Source of the DNA: Flavobacterium tyrosinilyticum
GTDB taxonomy: Bacteria > Bacteroidota > Bacteroidia > Flavobacteriales > Flavobacteriaceae
NCBI RefSeq assembly: GCF_023656565.1
Contig: NZ_JAMOKG010000005.1
Location: 1-64,000 of the forward strand
Direction of reading: 5' to 3'
DNA: 64,000 nt
Both the position numbers and the translations under genes were made by a program. The stretch's first letter is position 1, and each line of letters starts with the position of its first letter. Below the pieces are notes generated by a model. That model was given only the letters and a program-made list of their open reading frames with translations. It did not search any database and was not told the origin of the DNA. Of this stretch, positions 19,412 through 27,205 are shown piece after piece.

Positions 19412-19435
19412 GCAATTTAGTTTGACCTAAATTGC
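19412..19435 (-). terminator. Terminator of the GH26 gene
   Basis: GCAATTTAG (19412-19420) pairs with CTAAATTGC (19427-19435). On the minus strand it is followed by a T-run. It is 25 bp past the stop. Confidence 0.75.
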
Positions 19436-19459
19436 GTTCTTAATTTGTAGAAGAATACA

Positions 19460-20593
19460 CTATATCTTAAATTTTTTGCTGTAAATGTTCTTCAAATCCT
19501 TTTCAAATAAAGTAAAAGGATCATCATAGAATTTTATAAAGTCTTTTTCGCTTACTTGTCCCGGAAAAGGCGCATAATAATGAGTTGGACTTGTAACATC
19601 ATTTCGCCAGACTAAAACATAAGCCAATTGCAGATTATCTGATTTTAAAGTCTTAAGTAAAACTTCTGTCCACCAATTTCTATTAGGAATTGACTCTAGT
19701 CCAGTTTCTGTAAATGCAGCTAATTTTTTCTTTTTTATAGCCAAATCAGAAAATATTTTAAGTTTTCTTAATCCAGCATCTAGATCGTATTTGCCATCTC
19801 TTCCAAAATCTCCATAATCATCCATGCCAAGCATATCAACAAATTCATCGCCTGGATAACGCTCTAAATATTCTGCTTCAGAATTAAATTTATTATCAGG
19901 AGAAAAAGCATAAATAAAATTATGAACCCCTAAAGTATCTTTCAAATAAGAAACCGTAAACTGCCAAACTGCAATAAAATCTTCTCGAGAAGTATGCGTT
20001 TTCCCCCACCAAAACCAATCGCCATCAAATTCATGAAAGGGTCTGAAAATCATCGGGGAAAGTTTTCCATCTTTTGCTTTAACAGAATGTGCAAAATAGG
20101 CAATAGTTTTTAAAATCTCTTTGTATTCCTCGTGATGAGAACCTCCAGGCTTTATCAAAGACATGGAAGCTGCTGAAATTCCGCCTTTCCAATAAAATCC
20201 TCCTTCAGAAGCTGGATTATTAAAATGCCAAGAAACAGTTGTAATTCCGCCTCTTTCATAAGTATCGATTACGTTCTTTCTTAAAACTTCTTTTGTTTTT
20301 TCAATTTGGTCTTTGGAACGACCTGAAAAATCGCTAAAATCAATCCCAACAATGGCAGGATGCGAACCCGTAACCGATTTTACATCTGAACGATTAGGCT
20401 CGTTACTCCATCCATGTCCGTATTCAAGCGCGTGCTGATGCCCGAAAAGAATATGCTTTTCGGAAATAGTTTTAAGATTCTGATATAAGTTTTTAGTTTC
20501 CTTTGTCGCATTTTTATCAATCTGCGCAAAAAGAAAATGCCCTGCTGTAAAACATACAAATAGCAGGGCATTTTTTTGGGTTATAAATTTCAT
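19460..20593 (-). CDS. Secreted GH26 beta-mannanase
   Basis: 377 residues with a signal peptide (MKFITQKNALLFVCFTAGHFLFAQ). The two catalytic glutamates of family GH26 are in context: acid/base E188 in FRPFHEFDGDWFWWG and nucleophile E296 in AAFTETGLES. HILFGHQHALEYGHGW and VSWHFNNPA are further GH26 hallmarks. The enzyme should cleave beta-1,4-mannan; beta-mannan side activities exist in the family. No SusC/SusD pair or other glycan genes surround it, so this is not a classical polysaccharide utilisation locus. It starts 31 bp after purC on the same strand, and a hairpin (20594-20616) separates them. Confidence 0.92.
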   Translation of the reverse strand: MKFITQKNALLFVCFTAGHFLFAQIDKNATKETKNLYQNLKTISEKHILFGHQHALEYGHGWSNEPNRSDVKSVTGSHPAIVGIDFSDFSGRSKDQIEKTKEVLRKNVIDTYERGGITTVSWHFNNPASEGGFYWKGGISAASMSLIKPGGSHHEEYKEILKTIAYFAHSVKAKDGKLSPMIFRPFHEFDGDWFWWGKTHTSREDFIAVWQFTVSYLKDTLGVHNFIYAFSPDNKFNSEAEYLERYPGDEFVDMLGMDDYGDFGRDGKYDLDAGLRKLKIFSDLAIKKKKLAAFTETGLESIPNRNWWTEVLLKTLKSDNLQLAYVLVWRNDVTSPTHYYAPFPGQVSEKDFIKFYDDPFTLFEKDLKNIYSKKFKI

Positions 20594-20616
20594 GGTTTAA
20601 ATCGTTAGTTTAAACC
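20594..20616 (-). terminator. Hairpin between purC and the GH26 gene
   Basis: GGTTTAAA (20594-20601) and TTTAAACC (20609-20616) form an 8-bp stem. It has no strong T-run, so it could be a weak terminator or a processing site at the GH26 start. Confidence 0.35.
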
Positions 20617-20624
20617 CGAAATTA

Positions 20625-21578
20625 CTATTTTGAAGAAAGGTAATCTAATACGTTTTTTTCAATACGTTGATCAATATTGTCAATATCAGCTTTTACAAAT
20701 TTTTCTCCTAAAATATTCTCGAACAATTCGATATATCTTTCAGAAACAGATTCGATATATTCGTCTGTCATATTTGGAATTTGCTGTCCTTCTTGACCTT
20801 GAAAACCATTTTCGATCAACCAACGACGAACAAATTCTTTAGATAATTGTTTCTGCTCCTCTCCATTAGCCTGTCTTTCAGCATATCCGTCAGCGTAGAA
20901 ATAACGCGAAGAATCTGGAGTATGGATTTCGTCAATTAAAACAACAATACCGTCTTTTGTTTTTCCGAACTCATATTTGGTATCCACTAAAATCAATCCG
21001 CGTTTTGCAGCGATTTCAGTTCCTCTTTGAAATAAAGCGCGAGTATATTTTTCTAAAACTAAATAATCTTCTTCAGAAACAATTCCTTTTGCTAAAATAT
21101 CTTCACGAGAAATATCTTCGTCATGAGAACCATTATCTGCTTTTGTAGTTGGTGTAATGATTGGTTCTGGGAATTTATCGTTTTCTTTTAAACCTTCGGC
21201 CATAGTAACACCGCAGATTTGTTTTCTACCCGCAGCATATTCACGAGCTGCATGACCAGATAAATAGCCGCGAATTACCATTTCTACCTTAAAAGGCTCG
21301 CATAAATGTCCAACAGCAACGTTTGGATCTGGAGTTGCAATCAGCCAGTTTGGAACGATATCTTGCGTCAATTCCATAAATTTTGTTGCAATCTGATTTA
21401 GGATCTGTCCTTTATACGGAATTCCTTTTGGCAAAACTACATCAAAAGCCGAAAGTCTATCTGTTGCCACCATTACTAAAAGTTCATCATTAATATTATA
21501 AACTTCTCTAACTTTTCCGCGGTAAACTGATTTCTGATTCGGGAAATTAAAATCTGTAGTTGTGATTGTGTTGCTCAT
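20625..21578 (-). CDS. purC: Phosphoribosylaminoimidazole-succinocarboxamide synthase
   Basis: 317 residues, the longer PurC type common in Bacteroidetes. It joins CAIR and aspartate with ATP in de novo purine synthesis. Clear motifs: VYRGKVREVYN at the N-terminus (nucleotide-binding glycine-rich loop), VATDRLSAFDVV, VVIRGYLSGHA-like (here MVIRGYLSGHAAREY), and LVDTKYEFGK with IDEIHTPDSSRYFY. It is cytoplasmic. No other pur gene lies nearby. Confidence 0.96.
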   Translation of the reverse strand: MSNTITTTDFNFPNQKSVYRGKVREVYNINDELLVMVATDRLSAFDVVLPKGIPYKGQILNQIATKFMELTQDIVPNWLIATPDPNVAVGHLCEPFKVEMVIRGYLSGHAAREYAAGRKQICGVTMAEGLKENDKFPEPIITPTTKADNGSHDEDISREDILAKGIVSEEDYLVLEKYTRALFQRGTEIAAKRGLILVDTKYEFGKTKDGIVVLIDEIHTPDSSRYFYADGYAERQANGEEQKQLSKEFVRRWLIENGFQGQEGQQIPNMTDEYIESVSERYIELFENILGEKFVKADIDNIDQRIEKNVLDYLSSK

Positions 21579-21602
21579 TTGTTGTGTTGTTTTTTATGAA
21601 TG

Positions 21603-21610
21603 CAAATTTA
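21603..21610 (-). promoter_or_regulatory. Probable purC promoter -7 box
   Basis: The minus strand reads TAAATTTG followed by C, a full match to TAnnTTTG, 25 bp before the purC start. The -33 region is weak (TAA instead of TTG). Confidence 0.45.
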
Positions 21611-21658
21611 AAATTATTTCAGAGAGTTACACCATGAAATTTTAAGATTCAGAAATAA

Positions 21659-21691
21659 AAAAATCCCTAAATAAAATATTTAAGGATTTTA
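21659..21691 (-). terminator. Terminator of the HAD hydrolase gene
   Basis: AAATCC-C-TAAAT pairs with ATTTA-AGGATTT around an AAAAT loop. On the minus strand it ends in an A/T-rich run before the purC promoter. Confidence 0.6.
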
Positions 21692-21710
21692 GTTTGAATA
21701 TGATTCTAAA

Positions 21711-22541
21711 TTAAGTTGTCGCCAATTCTTTATCTAAAATTTTAGATGCAATATATCTTGCAACTCCGTCTTCTGCATTGGTTTGAATTACTTCTAAATC
21801 TGGTAAAGCATCTTTTAAAATTGAAGGAGCGTTCCCCATAATCAATCCTTTTCCAGTTGCTGACAACATTTGCAAGTCGTTAAAACCATCGCCAAACGAA
21901 ACCGCTTGTTCCATAGTAAATCCTTCTTTTTCTAACACTTTTGCAATAGCAACCGCTTTATCTATCGATTTGTCCATAAATTCTAAACAAGTTGGCAAAC
22001 TAAAAGCATGATGCAAATGCTCTGAAGAATTGGCCAAAACAGCGTCTCTCACTTTTACTAATTTCTCGTGATTATCGCATGAAAAGAAGATTTTAATTGC
22101 TTTGAAATCCTCTATAGTTTTGTAATCTACTAATTCTGGACGGTATTTTAATTCGGCTTGAAAAGAATTCAATCTTTCATTCCATTTATTGGTTTGCCAT
22201 ACATTTTCCTTAAATAACACAACCGTAACATCTGGATCGATTTCGATATTCAATGCCGCTTTCACTACATCGCTGTCCAAATTGAAGGCAAAAAGTTCTT
22301 CTTTATCTGGCGAATGAATTCTTCCTCCGTTAGAACTTACCAAATAAACCGGTACTGCAAGTGTTTCGATAATAGCCATGGCATCAAGGTGATGGCGTCC
22401 TGTAGCTACAACAATCAAATAACCTTGATTGTGAAGTTCTTGAAAAATTGATTTGGTGTAATCTGAAATTCTGTGTTGTGGGTTGAGTAAAGTTCCGTCA
22501 AGGTCACTTACTACAACTTTTATATTTTTAAGTTTTGTCAT
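21711..22541 (-). CDS. Cof-type HAD-IIB family phosphatase
   Basis: 276 residues from the ATG at 22541; an in-frame TTG at 22553 is possible but the ATG fits the promoter better. HAD motif I is DLDGTLLN (nucleophile D13, acid D15), a type IIB cap lies between, and motif IV is VSFGDGFNDLQML. Such enzymes dephosphorylate sugar phosphates, pyridoxal phosphate or FMN; the substrate is not predictable. It has its own consensus promoter. Confidence 0.9.
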   Translation of the reverse strand: MTKLKNIKVVVSDLDGTLLNPQHRISDYTKSIFQELHNQGYLIVVATGRHHLDAMAIIETLAVPVYLVSSNGGRIHSPDKEELFAFNLDSDVVKAALNIEIDPDVTVVLFKENVWQTNKWNERLNSFQAELKYRPELVDYKTIEDFKAIKIFFSCDNHEKLVKVRDAVLANSSEHLHHAFSLPTCLEFMDKSIDKAVAIAKVLEKEGFTMEQAVSFGDGFNDLQMLSATGKGLIMGNAPSILKDALPDLEVIQTNAEDGVARYIASKILDKELATT

Positions 22542-22566
22542 ATTAATTATCAAATTCGATGATGTG

Positions 22567-22597
22567 CAAATTTATGGCTTTAAGCTCGGTTAGACAA
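22567..22597 (-). promoter_or_regulatory. Consensus promoter of the HAD hydrolase gene
   Basis: Minus strand: -33 TTG (22595-22597), 20-nt spacer, -7 TAAATTTG (22567-22574). The match is complete. It predicts a leader of about 20 nt to the ATG at 22541. Confidence 0.65.
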
Positions 22598-22679
22598 AGA
22601 TTACAGGCTTTGAAAGCCAAAATTGAGGTAAGTTTATTATTTATTTAACTATTCCATTAAATATTGCTGTTTAAACATT

Positions 22680-23042
22680 TTAAATCTTAACAATTCCTGT
22701 TTTATATAAATTTATTGCTTTTTGGATTATAGCTTCTATTTGCTCCAAAGGCAAATCTTCATTAACATCAAACATCATAATTTTCATTCTCGAACGATTT
22801 TCCTGAATTAGAAAAGGCTCATCAAAATGTTTTCCTTCTACAATTCCTATATAAGGCTTTTTGAGTTTTTTATGAATCCATAAATAGCAGAACATCTTTT
22901 TTTTATAACAGAAAAATGGCATTCCGTATTTTAAAGTATTTGTAATATCTGAATCTTGTTTTAGAATGATTTCTTTTAATGCCAAGAATAATTCTTTTAT
23001 AGGTTCTTCTTGGTTTAGGTAGAAATCATCTAATTGTTTCAT
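22680..23042 (-). CDS. DUF1801 domain-containing protein
   Basis: 120 residues, cytoplasmic. It follows the DUF1801/YdhG pattern: a helical start with LFLALKEIIL, then LKYGMPFFCYKKKMFCYL and KKPYIGIVEG. The fold is known for the family but the function is not. It lies 3 bp after the lipoprotein gene upstream on the same strand, so the two are probably co-transcribed. Confidence 0.8.
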   Translation of the reverse strand: MKQLDDFYLNQEEPIKELFLALKEIILKQDSDITNTLKYGMPFFCYKKKMFCYLWIHKKLKKPYIGIVEGKHFDEPFLIQENRSRMKIMMFDVNEDLPLEQIEAIIQKAINLYKTGIVKI

Positions 23043-23045
23043 TTT

Positions 23046-23543
23046 TTAATACGTTTTTTTAATTTTCGCAGTACGCGCATAAACTCTTTTTAACGTGTCA
23101 TAACTTGGACAATTAGAACTAGCTTTAAATTCATAAACTAAAGAATCATTTTTAAGATAGAATCTTTCTTTTGAAAAAATTAAAAAGTCGGCATTTTGGT
23201 TAGGATTACAATTTGGAATAGTCAACGTATCTTTTCTTCTAGTTTCACCAAATTTTATACATCTTGTATATGGAAACATTCGATAACATGTATCGCTGCT
23301 CGTGCTGTTTAATTCAATAAAATCCCCTACTAGTTTCCATTTCCCTTTGGAAATTACTCTCCAGTCGCACCCCGCTCCTTTATAAGAAAAAGTGCTGTCT
23401 TTATTTATCTTTAACAAATATCTGCCTGGCACAATATACTCCGTATCATACCAAACCCCAACAAATTTATTTACTGGTATTTCTGTTTTTTTACATGAAA
23501 AAAAACAAATCAAAATTAAAAGACTAAAAATTCTTATCGTCAT
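23046..23543 (-). CDS. Hypothetical lipoprotein
   Basis: 165 residues with a signal peptide and lipobox ending at C17 (LICFFSCKK). The mature part (FVGVWYDTEYIVPGRYLLKINKDSTFSYKG, written across two strands of a beta-rich fold) recalls lipocalin-like or META-type proteins of Bacteroidetes. It has four further cysteines that could form disulfides. I do not recognise a specific family. Confidence 0.75.
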   Translation of the reverse strand: MTIRIFSLLILICFFSCKKTEIPVNKFVGVWYDTEYIVPGRYLLKINKDSTFSYKGAGCDWRVISKGKWKLVGDFIELNSTSSDTCYRMFPYTRCIKFGETRRKDTLTIPNCNPNQNADFLIFSKERFYLKNDSLVYEFKASSNCPSYDTLKRVYARTAKIKKTY

Positions 23544-23574
23544 TGATTTTTTATATTAATATGCTTCAAAAAAA

Positions 23575-23619
23575 AATATTCGTTTTGCACGTTTACTAGA
23601 AACGTACAAAACGAATATT
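23575..23619 (-). terminator. Long-stem terminator of phoH
   Basis: A 20-bp inverted repeat (23575-23594 and 23600-23619) with one mismatch and a 5-nt loop lies 57 bp past the phoH stop, between two same-strand genes. Confidence 0.6.
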
Positions 23620-23675
23620 AATAAATGTTAAAACACAATTCACGATTTACATTTAACGTTTCACTACAATAATTA

Positions 23676-24626
23676 TTAATCGTGATTTTCGATTTGTTTA
23701 TAAGCGTCAATCACCTTTTTAACCAATCTGTGGCGAACGATATCTTTATCATCCAAATAAATAATTCCGATACCCTCTATGTCTTTCAGAACCAAAATAG
23801 CTTCTTTAAGACCCGAAATAGTTCTTCTTGGTAAATCGACCTGTCCTGGATCACCCGTAATCATAAATTTGGCGTTTTTTCCCATACGGGTTAAAAACAT
23901 TTTCATTTGTGAATGTGTGGTGTTTTGTGCTTCATCAAGGATTACAAAGGCATTGTCAAGCGTACGCCCACGCATAAACGCAAGTGGCGCAATCTGAATT
24001 ATTCCTTTCAAAATATAATCCTCTAATTTTTCATTCGGAAGCATGTCACGCAATGCATCATATAATGGTTGCATGTAAGGATCTAGTTTTTCTTTCATAT
24101 CCCCAGGAAGAAATCCGAGATTTTCTCCCGCTTCAACCGCTGGACGCGTTAGAATGATCCTTTTTACCTCTTTATCTTTTAGCATTTTAACCGCCATAGC
24201 GACACCGGTATATGTTTTTCCGGTTCCAGCAGGACCAATAGCAAAGACCATATCGTTTTTCTTAATCGTATCAACCAGCAATTGCTGATTTGGCGTCATT
24301 GCTTTGATAATCTTACCGCCAACACCATGAACTAAGATTTTATCATGATCATAAGCTCTTTTTTCTTCCTGACCATCACTCATAATTACACGCTCAATTA
24401 CATTATCGTCAATATTATTGTAACGTGTAAAATGAAGCATTAATCTTTGAAATCTTTTTTCGAATTCGTCTAAAACTTCTTTTTCGCCAAATGCCTTTAA
24501 AGTTGTCCCTCGCGCTACGATTTTAAGCTTCGGGTAATACTTTTTAATGATTTCTAAATGGCTGTCCTGTGCGCCCCAAAATTCTTTTGGTGCAATATCT
24601 ACTAGCTCGATTATTCTTTCGTTCAA
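23676..24626 (-). CDS. phoH: PhoH family ATPase
   Basis: 316 residues. After an N-terminal KH-like segment the P-loop ATPase has Walker A GPAGTGKTYTG and Walker B AFVILDEAQNTT, plus ITGDPGQVDLP. Family members are RNA-associated ATPases linked to ribosome and RNA quality control and often found near ybeY. The start codon is TTG at 24626; an in-frame stop lies only five codons upstream and no ATG is available before conserved sequence, so TTG is probably real. Divergent from the SAM hydrolase gene. Confidence 0.92.
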   Translation of the reverse strand: MNERIIELVDIAPKEFWGAQDSHLEIIKKYYPKLKIVARGTTLKAFGEKEVLDEFEKRFQRLMLHFTRYNNIDDNVIERVIMSDGQEEKRAYDHDKILVHGVGGKIIKAMTPNQQLLVDTIKKNDMVFAIGPAGTGKTYTGVAMAVKMLKDKEVKRIILTRPAVEAGENLGFLPGDMKEKLDPYMQPLYDALRDMLPNEKLEDYILKGIIQIAPLAFMRGRTLDNAFVILDEAQNTTHSQMKMFLTRMGKNAKFMITGDPGQVDLPRRTISGLKEAILVLKDIEGIGIIYLDDKDIVRHRLVKKVIDAYKQIENHD

Positions 24627-24820
24627 ATGAAGTAGTTTTAAATTAAAAATTCCTTTTAATATTTAGTGGTTGTCGGGTCTTTTTTTAATCACCGTATTCA
24701 GTGGCGGTTTTCAGTTTTATCAAAACAAACTTAAATCCGTGTTACTGAATATTGTAACTTGCAAATGCTTTAAAAATTACAAATTGTCTTTTCTTTCTTT
24801 CAATTTGTGTTTACTATTAT

Positions 24821-24828
24821 TAGCTTTG
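24821..24828 (+). promoter_or_regulatory. Probable -7 box of the SAM hydrolase gene
   Basis: TAGCTTTG followed by C matches TAnnTTTG, 60 bp before the start. No good TTG sits at the -33 position. Confidence 0.4.
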
Positions 24829-24887
24829 CATTTCTCAAATTTAATGAAATTTAGATTTAAATACTATCAATAGTTATAAACAAAATT

Positions 24888-25715
24888 ATGTCAATAATTA
24901 CCCTTACTACAGACTACGGCTTGAAAGATCACTTTGTGGGGTCGCTGAAGGGTAAAATACTTTCTGAAAATCCAGAAGTTCAGATCATTGACATTTCTCA
25001 TGACATTGATCCCTTTAATACTGCCGAAGCAAGTTATATTATTGGAGCCGCTTATTTGAGCTTTCCAAAAGGAACGGTTCACCTTATTGGCGTTGATATT
25101 GAGCGTAATAAAGAGAACCAGCACATTGCTATGCAGTGGAACGATCATTATTTTATTTGTGCCGATAACGGAATCTTAAGTATGTTGACGCAAAAAATAG
25201 TTCCGCAGAAAATTGTGGCAATTAATATCCATGATCGTTTCCCGATTGAAGCTACCGATTTGGATATTTTTATTCAAGTAGCTTCTCACCTATCTAGAGG
25301 TGGCTTATTGAATGTAATTGGAAAAGAGATTTCATCTATTAAAGAAGCTACCGAATTGCAAGCTCTTGTAGCCGACGACGGAAATTCTATAAAAGGAAAC
25401 ATTATTTACATTGATCATTTTGGAAACGTGGTAACGAATATTTCTAAAAAACAATTCTTAGAAATTTCACGCGGACGTCCGTACGAAATTGTGATGAGTC
25501 CAAAAAGCATCAAAACCATTCTGCCCAATTATTCGGCAATTGCAACTTCAGATAAATATCCGATTAAAACATATGAAGGAGAAAAACTGGCTATTTTTAA
25601 TGAAGCCGGTTTTCTGGAAATTGCTATTTTTAGAAGCAATCCTTCTAAAGTAGGTTCTGCAAATAGTCTCCTTGGTTTGAATTATCGTGATGTGATTACG
25701 ATTAAATTCTCGTAA
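24888..25715 (+). CDS. SAM hydroxide adenosyltransferase (DUF62 family)
   Basis: 275 residues. The N-terminus ITLTTDYGLKDHFVGSLKG carries the conserved aspartate and glycine pattern of the fluorinase/chlorinase superfamily, and HLIGVDIERNKENQHIA plus CADNGILSML follow. These enzymes split S-adenosylmethionine into adenosine and methionine using activated water; the chlorinase-specific loop is not evident, so hydrolysis is the best call. It is followed by a composite repeat element rather than another gene. Confidence 0.9.
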   Translation: MSIITLTTDYGLKDHFVGSLKGKILSENPEVQIIDISHDIDPFNTAEASYIIGAAYLSFPKGTVHLIGVDIERNKENQHIAMQWNDHYFICADNGILSMLTQKIVPQKIVAINIHDRFPIEATDLDIFIQVASHLSRGGLLNVIGKEISSIKEATELQALVADDGNSIKGNIIYIDHFGNVVTNISKKQFLEISRGRPYEIVMSPKSIKTILPNYSAIATSDKYPIKTYEGEKLAIFNEAGFLEIAIFRSNPSKVGSANSLLGLNYRDVITIKFS

Positions 25716-25718
25716 ATT

Positions 25719-26029
25719 AATTTTAGATTTTAGAATTCAGACTTTAGATTAATTCTCTCGCAGATTTTGCTGATTGAGCAGATTATTCATTACATCATAA
25801 ACATAGCCCGTGGTTTCAACCACGGGGACGCATTATTATAAACGTTGTGTTCCCGTGGTTGAAACCACGGGCTATATTTGAAAAACTTGTTCTGATTATA
25901 ATTTGAAAAACATGATTTTATAATATTTCATTTTTTATTTAAAACAACAATCAAATTTGGTATTTTTGCGCACCTGTAAGACTTTAGCTTTCAAAAAAAT
26001 CTAAAATCTGAATTCTAAAATCTAAAATT
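25719..26029. repeat. Composite nested inverted-repeat element A
   Basis: The outer arms are a perfect 23-bp inverted repeat (25719-25741 and 26007-26029, rich in TTTTAGA). Inside lies a perfect 24-bp inverted repeat (25803-25826 and 25852-25875). Each inner arm is itself a hairpin, CCCGTGG-N6-CCACGGG, the form of REP elements mobilised by RAYT (REP-associated tyrosine transposase) enzymes. No transposase gene is in the window. It fills the 320-bp gap between the SAM hydrolase and monooxygenase genes, and its right arm ends 6 bp before the next start codon. Confidence 0.85.
25961..25968 (+). promoter_or_regulatory. Probable -7 box before the monooxygenase gene, inside element A
   Basis: TATTTTTG followed by C matches TAnnTTTG. 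It lies between the inner and outer right arms of the repeat element, 68 bp before the start. Confidence 0.4.
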
Positions 26030-26035
26030 GAATAC

Positions 26036-26332
26036 ATGTTTGTTCGAATAGTAAAAATGAGTTTTCACGAAGAAAAAATTCCTGATTTTCTAGAGAATTT
26101 TGAATCGGTGAAAGAGAAAATACGAAATGCAGAAGGAAATCGTTTTTTAGAATTGTATCAGGACAAAAACGATAAATGTATCTTTTTTACCTACAGTTAT
26201 TGGGAAACCGAAGAAGATTTAGAAAATTACAGAAACTCTGAACTATTTAATACCGTTTGGGATTTTACAAAAAAATTATTCAATGCAAAACCAGAAGCGT
26301 GGAGCGTTGATAAATTGGTGAGTTTAAATTAA
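26036..26332 (+). CDS. Antibiotic biosynthesis monooxygenase (ABM) domain protein
   Basis: 98 residues, a single ferredoxin-like ABM domain. FVRIVKMSFHEEKIPDFLENF, FLELYQDKNDKCIFFTYSYW and WDFTKKLFNAKPEAWSVD (each a separate segment) follow the pattern of small quinol monooxygenase or heme-degrading-like proteins. Its role is unknown. It lies between two repeat elements. Confidence 0.8.
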   Translation: MFVRIVKMSFHEEKIPDFLENFESVKEKIRNAEGNRFLELYQDKNDKCIFFTYSYWETEEDLENYRNSELFNTVWDFTKKLFNAKPEAWSVDKLVSLN

Positions 26333-26340
26333 AATGATAT

Positions 26341-26458
26341 CTAACCGCAAAGAACGCAAGTTTTTTTCTTAACAAGCTTTATAAAAACGCTAAGTTCGCA
26401 AAGCTTTCAGCAAAAACTTTGCGAACATTGCGTAAAACTTTGCGTTCTTTGCGGTTAG
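26341..26458. repeat. Palindromic CGCAAAG-family repeat
   Basis: Outer arms 26341-26359 and 26440-26458 are perfect 19-bp inverted repeats (CTAACCGCAAAGAACGCAA). Inner arms GTTCGCAAAG (26394-26403) and CTTTGCGAAC (26417-26426) are also perfect. It is related to the element at 30274-30598 and to the degenerate copy at 401-424. It ends 22 bp before gldF. Confidence 0.85.
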
Positions 26459-26479
26459 AAAAAACTTGAAACAAAATAT

Positions 26480-27205
26480 ATGAAGTCTATAATTCTAAGA
26501 GAAATAAAATCCTTTTTTGGTTCTCCTATTGGCTACTTGGTCATTGCGATTTTCTTAATCAGCAACGGACTCTTTTTATGGGTATTTGAAGGAGATTACA
26601 ATATTCTAAATACAGGTTATGCCGATTTAACTCCGTTTTTCACTTTGGCGCCATGGATTTTAATTTTCTTAATTCCAGCCGTAACCATGAGAAGTTTCTC
26701 TGACGAAAAAAAACAAGGAACTTTAGAATTGTTATTGACAAAACCTTTATCAATCTGGGAAATCGTTAATGGAAAATTTTTTGGTTCATTTCTATTGATC
26801 ATTTTAGCGATTATTCCAACCTTAATTTACGTAAAAGTAATTTCAGATTTAGGTTCGCCAGAAGGCAATATTGATATGGGAAGTACAATTGGTTCTTACT
26901 TCGGACTGTTATTTCTAATTGCTTCTTATTCCGCAATCGGAATCTTTACTTCTACACTTTCCGAAAATCAGATTGTGGCTTTTATTGTTGCCGTTTTCCT
27001 ATGCTTTTTCTTTTATTTTGGTTTCGAAGGGCTGGCTACTTTAATACCTGGTTCAAACAATTTTATTTCGGTTTTAGGAATGCAGAATCATTTTAAAAGT
27101 ATGAGCCGTGGCGTTATCGATACTCGAGATATTATTTATTTCTTAAGCATTGCTATTGCTTTCTTGTCTTTTACTGTTTACCAATTAAAATCTTTTAAAG
27201 CCTAA
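26480..27205 (+). CDS. gldF: Gliding motility ABC transporter permease GldF
   Basis: 241 residues with six predicted membrane segments. It matches ABC-2 type permeases, with FLIPAVTMRSFSDEKKQGT after TM2 and LLLTKPLSIWEIVNGKFFG. It overlaps gldG by one base (TAATG). In Flavobacterium johnsoniae GldF and GldG work with the ATPase GldA, encoded elsewhere, and are needed for gliding. gldA is not in this window. Confidence 0.93.
   Translation: MKSIILREIKSFFGSPIGYLVIAIFLISNGLFLWVFEGDYNILNTGYADLTPFFTLAPWILIFLIPAVTMRSFSDEKKQGTLELLLTKPLSIWEIVNGKFFGSFLLIILAIIPTLIYVKVISDLGSPEGNIDMGSTIGSYFGLLFLIASYSAIGIFTSTLSENQIVAFIVAVFLCFFFYFGFEGLATLIPGSNNFISVLGMQNHFKSMSRGVIDTRDIIYFLSIAIAFLSFTVYQLKSFKA

Noticed and set aside
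25803..25875. CRISPR repeats
   Set aside because: There are only two inverted copies and no regularly spaced direct repeats or cas genes.
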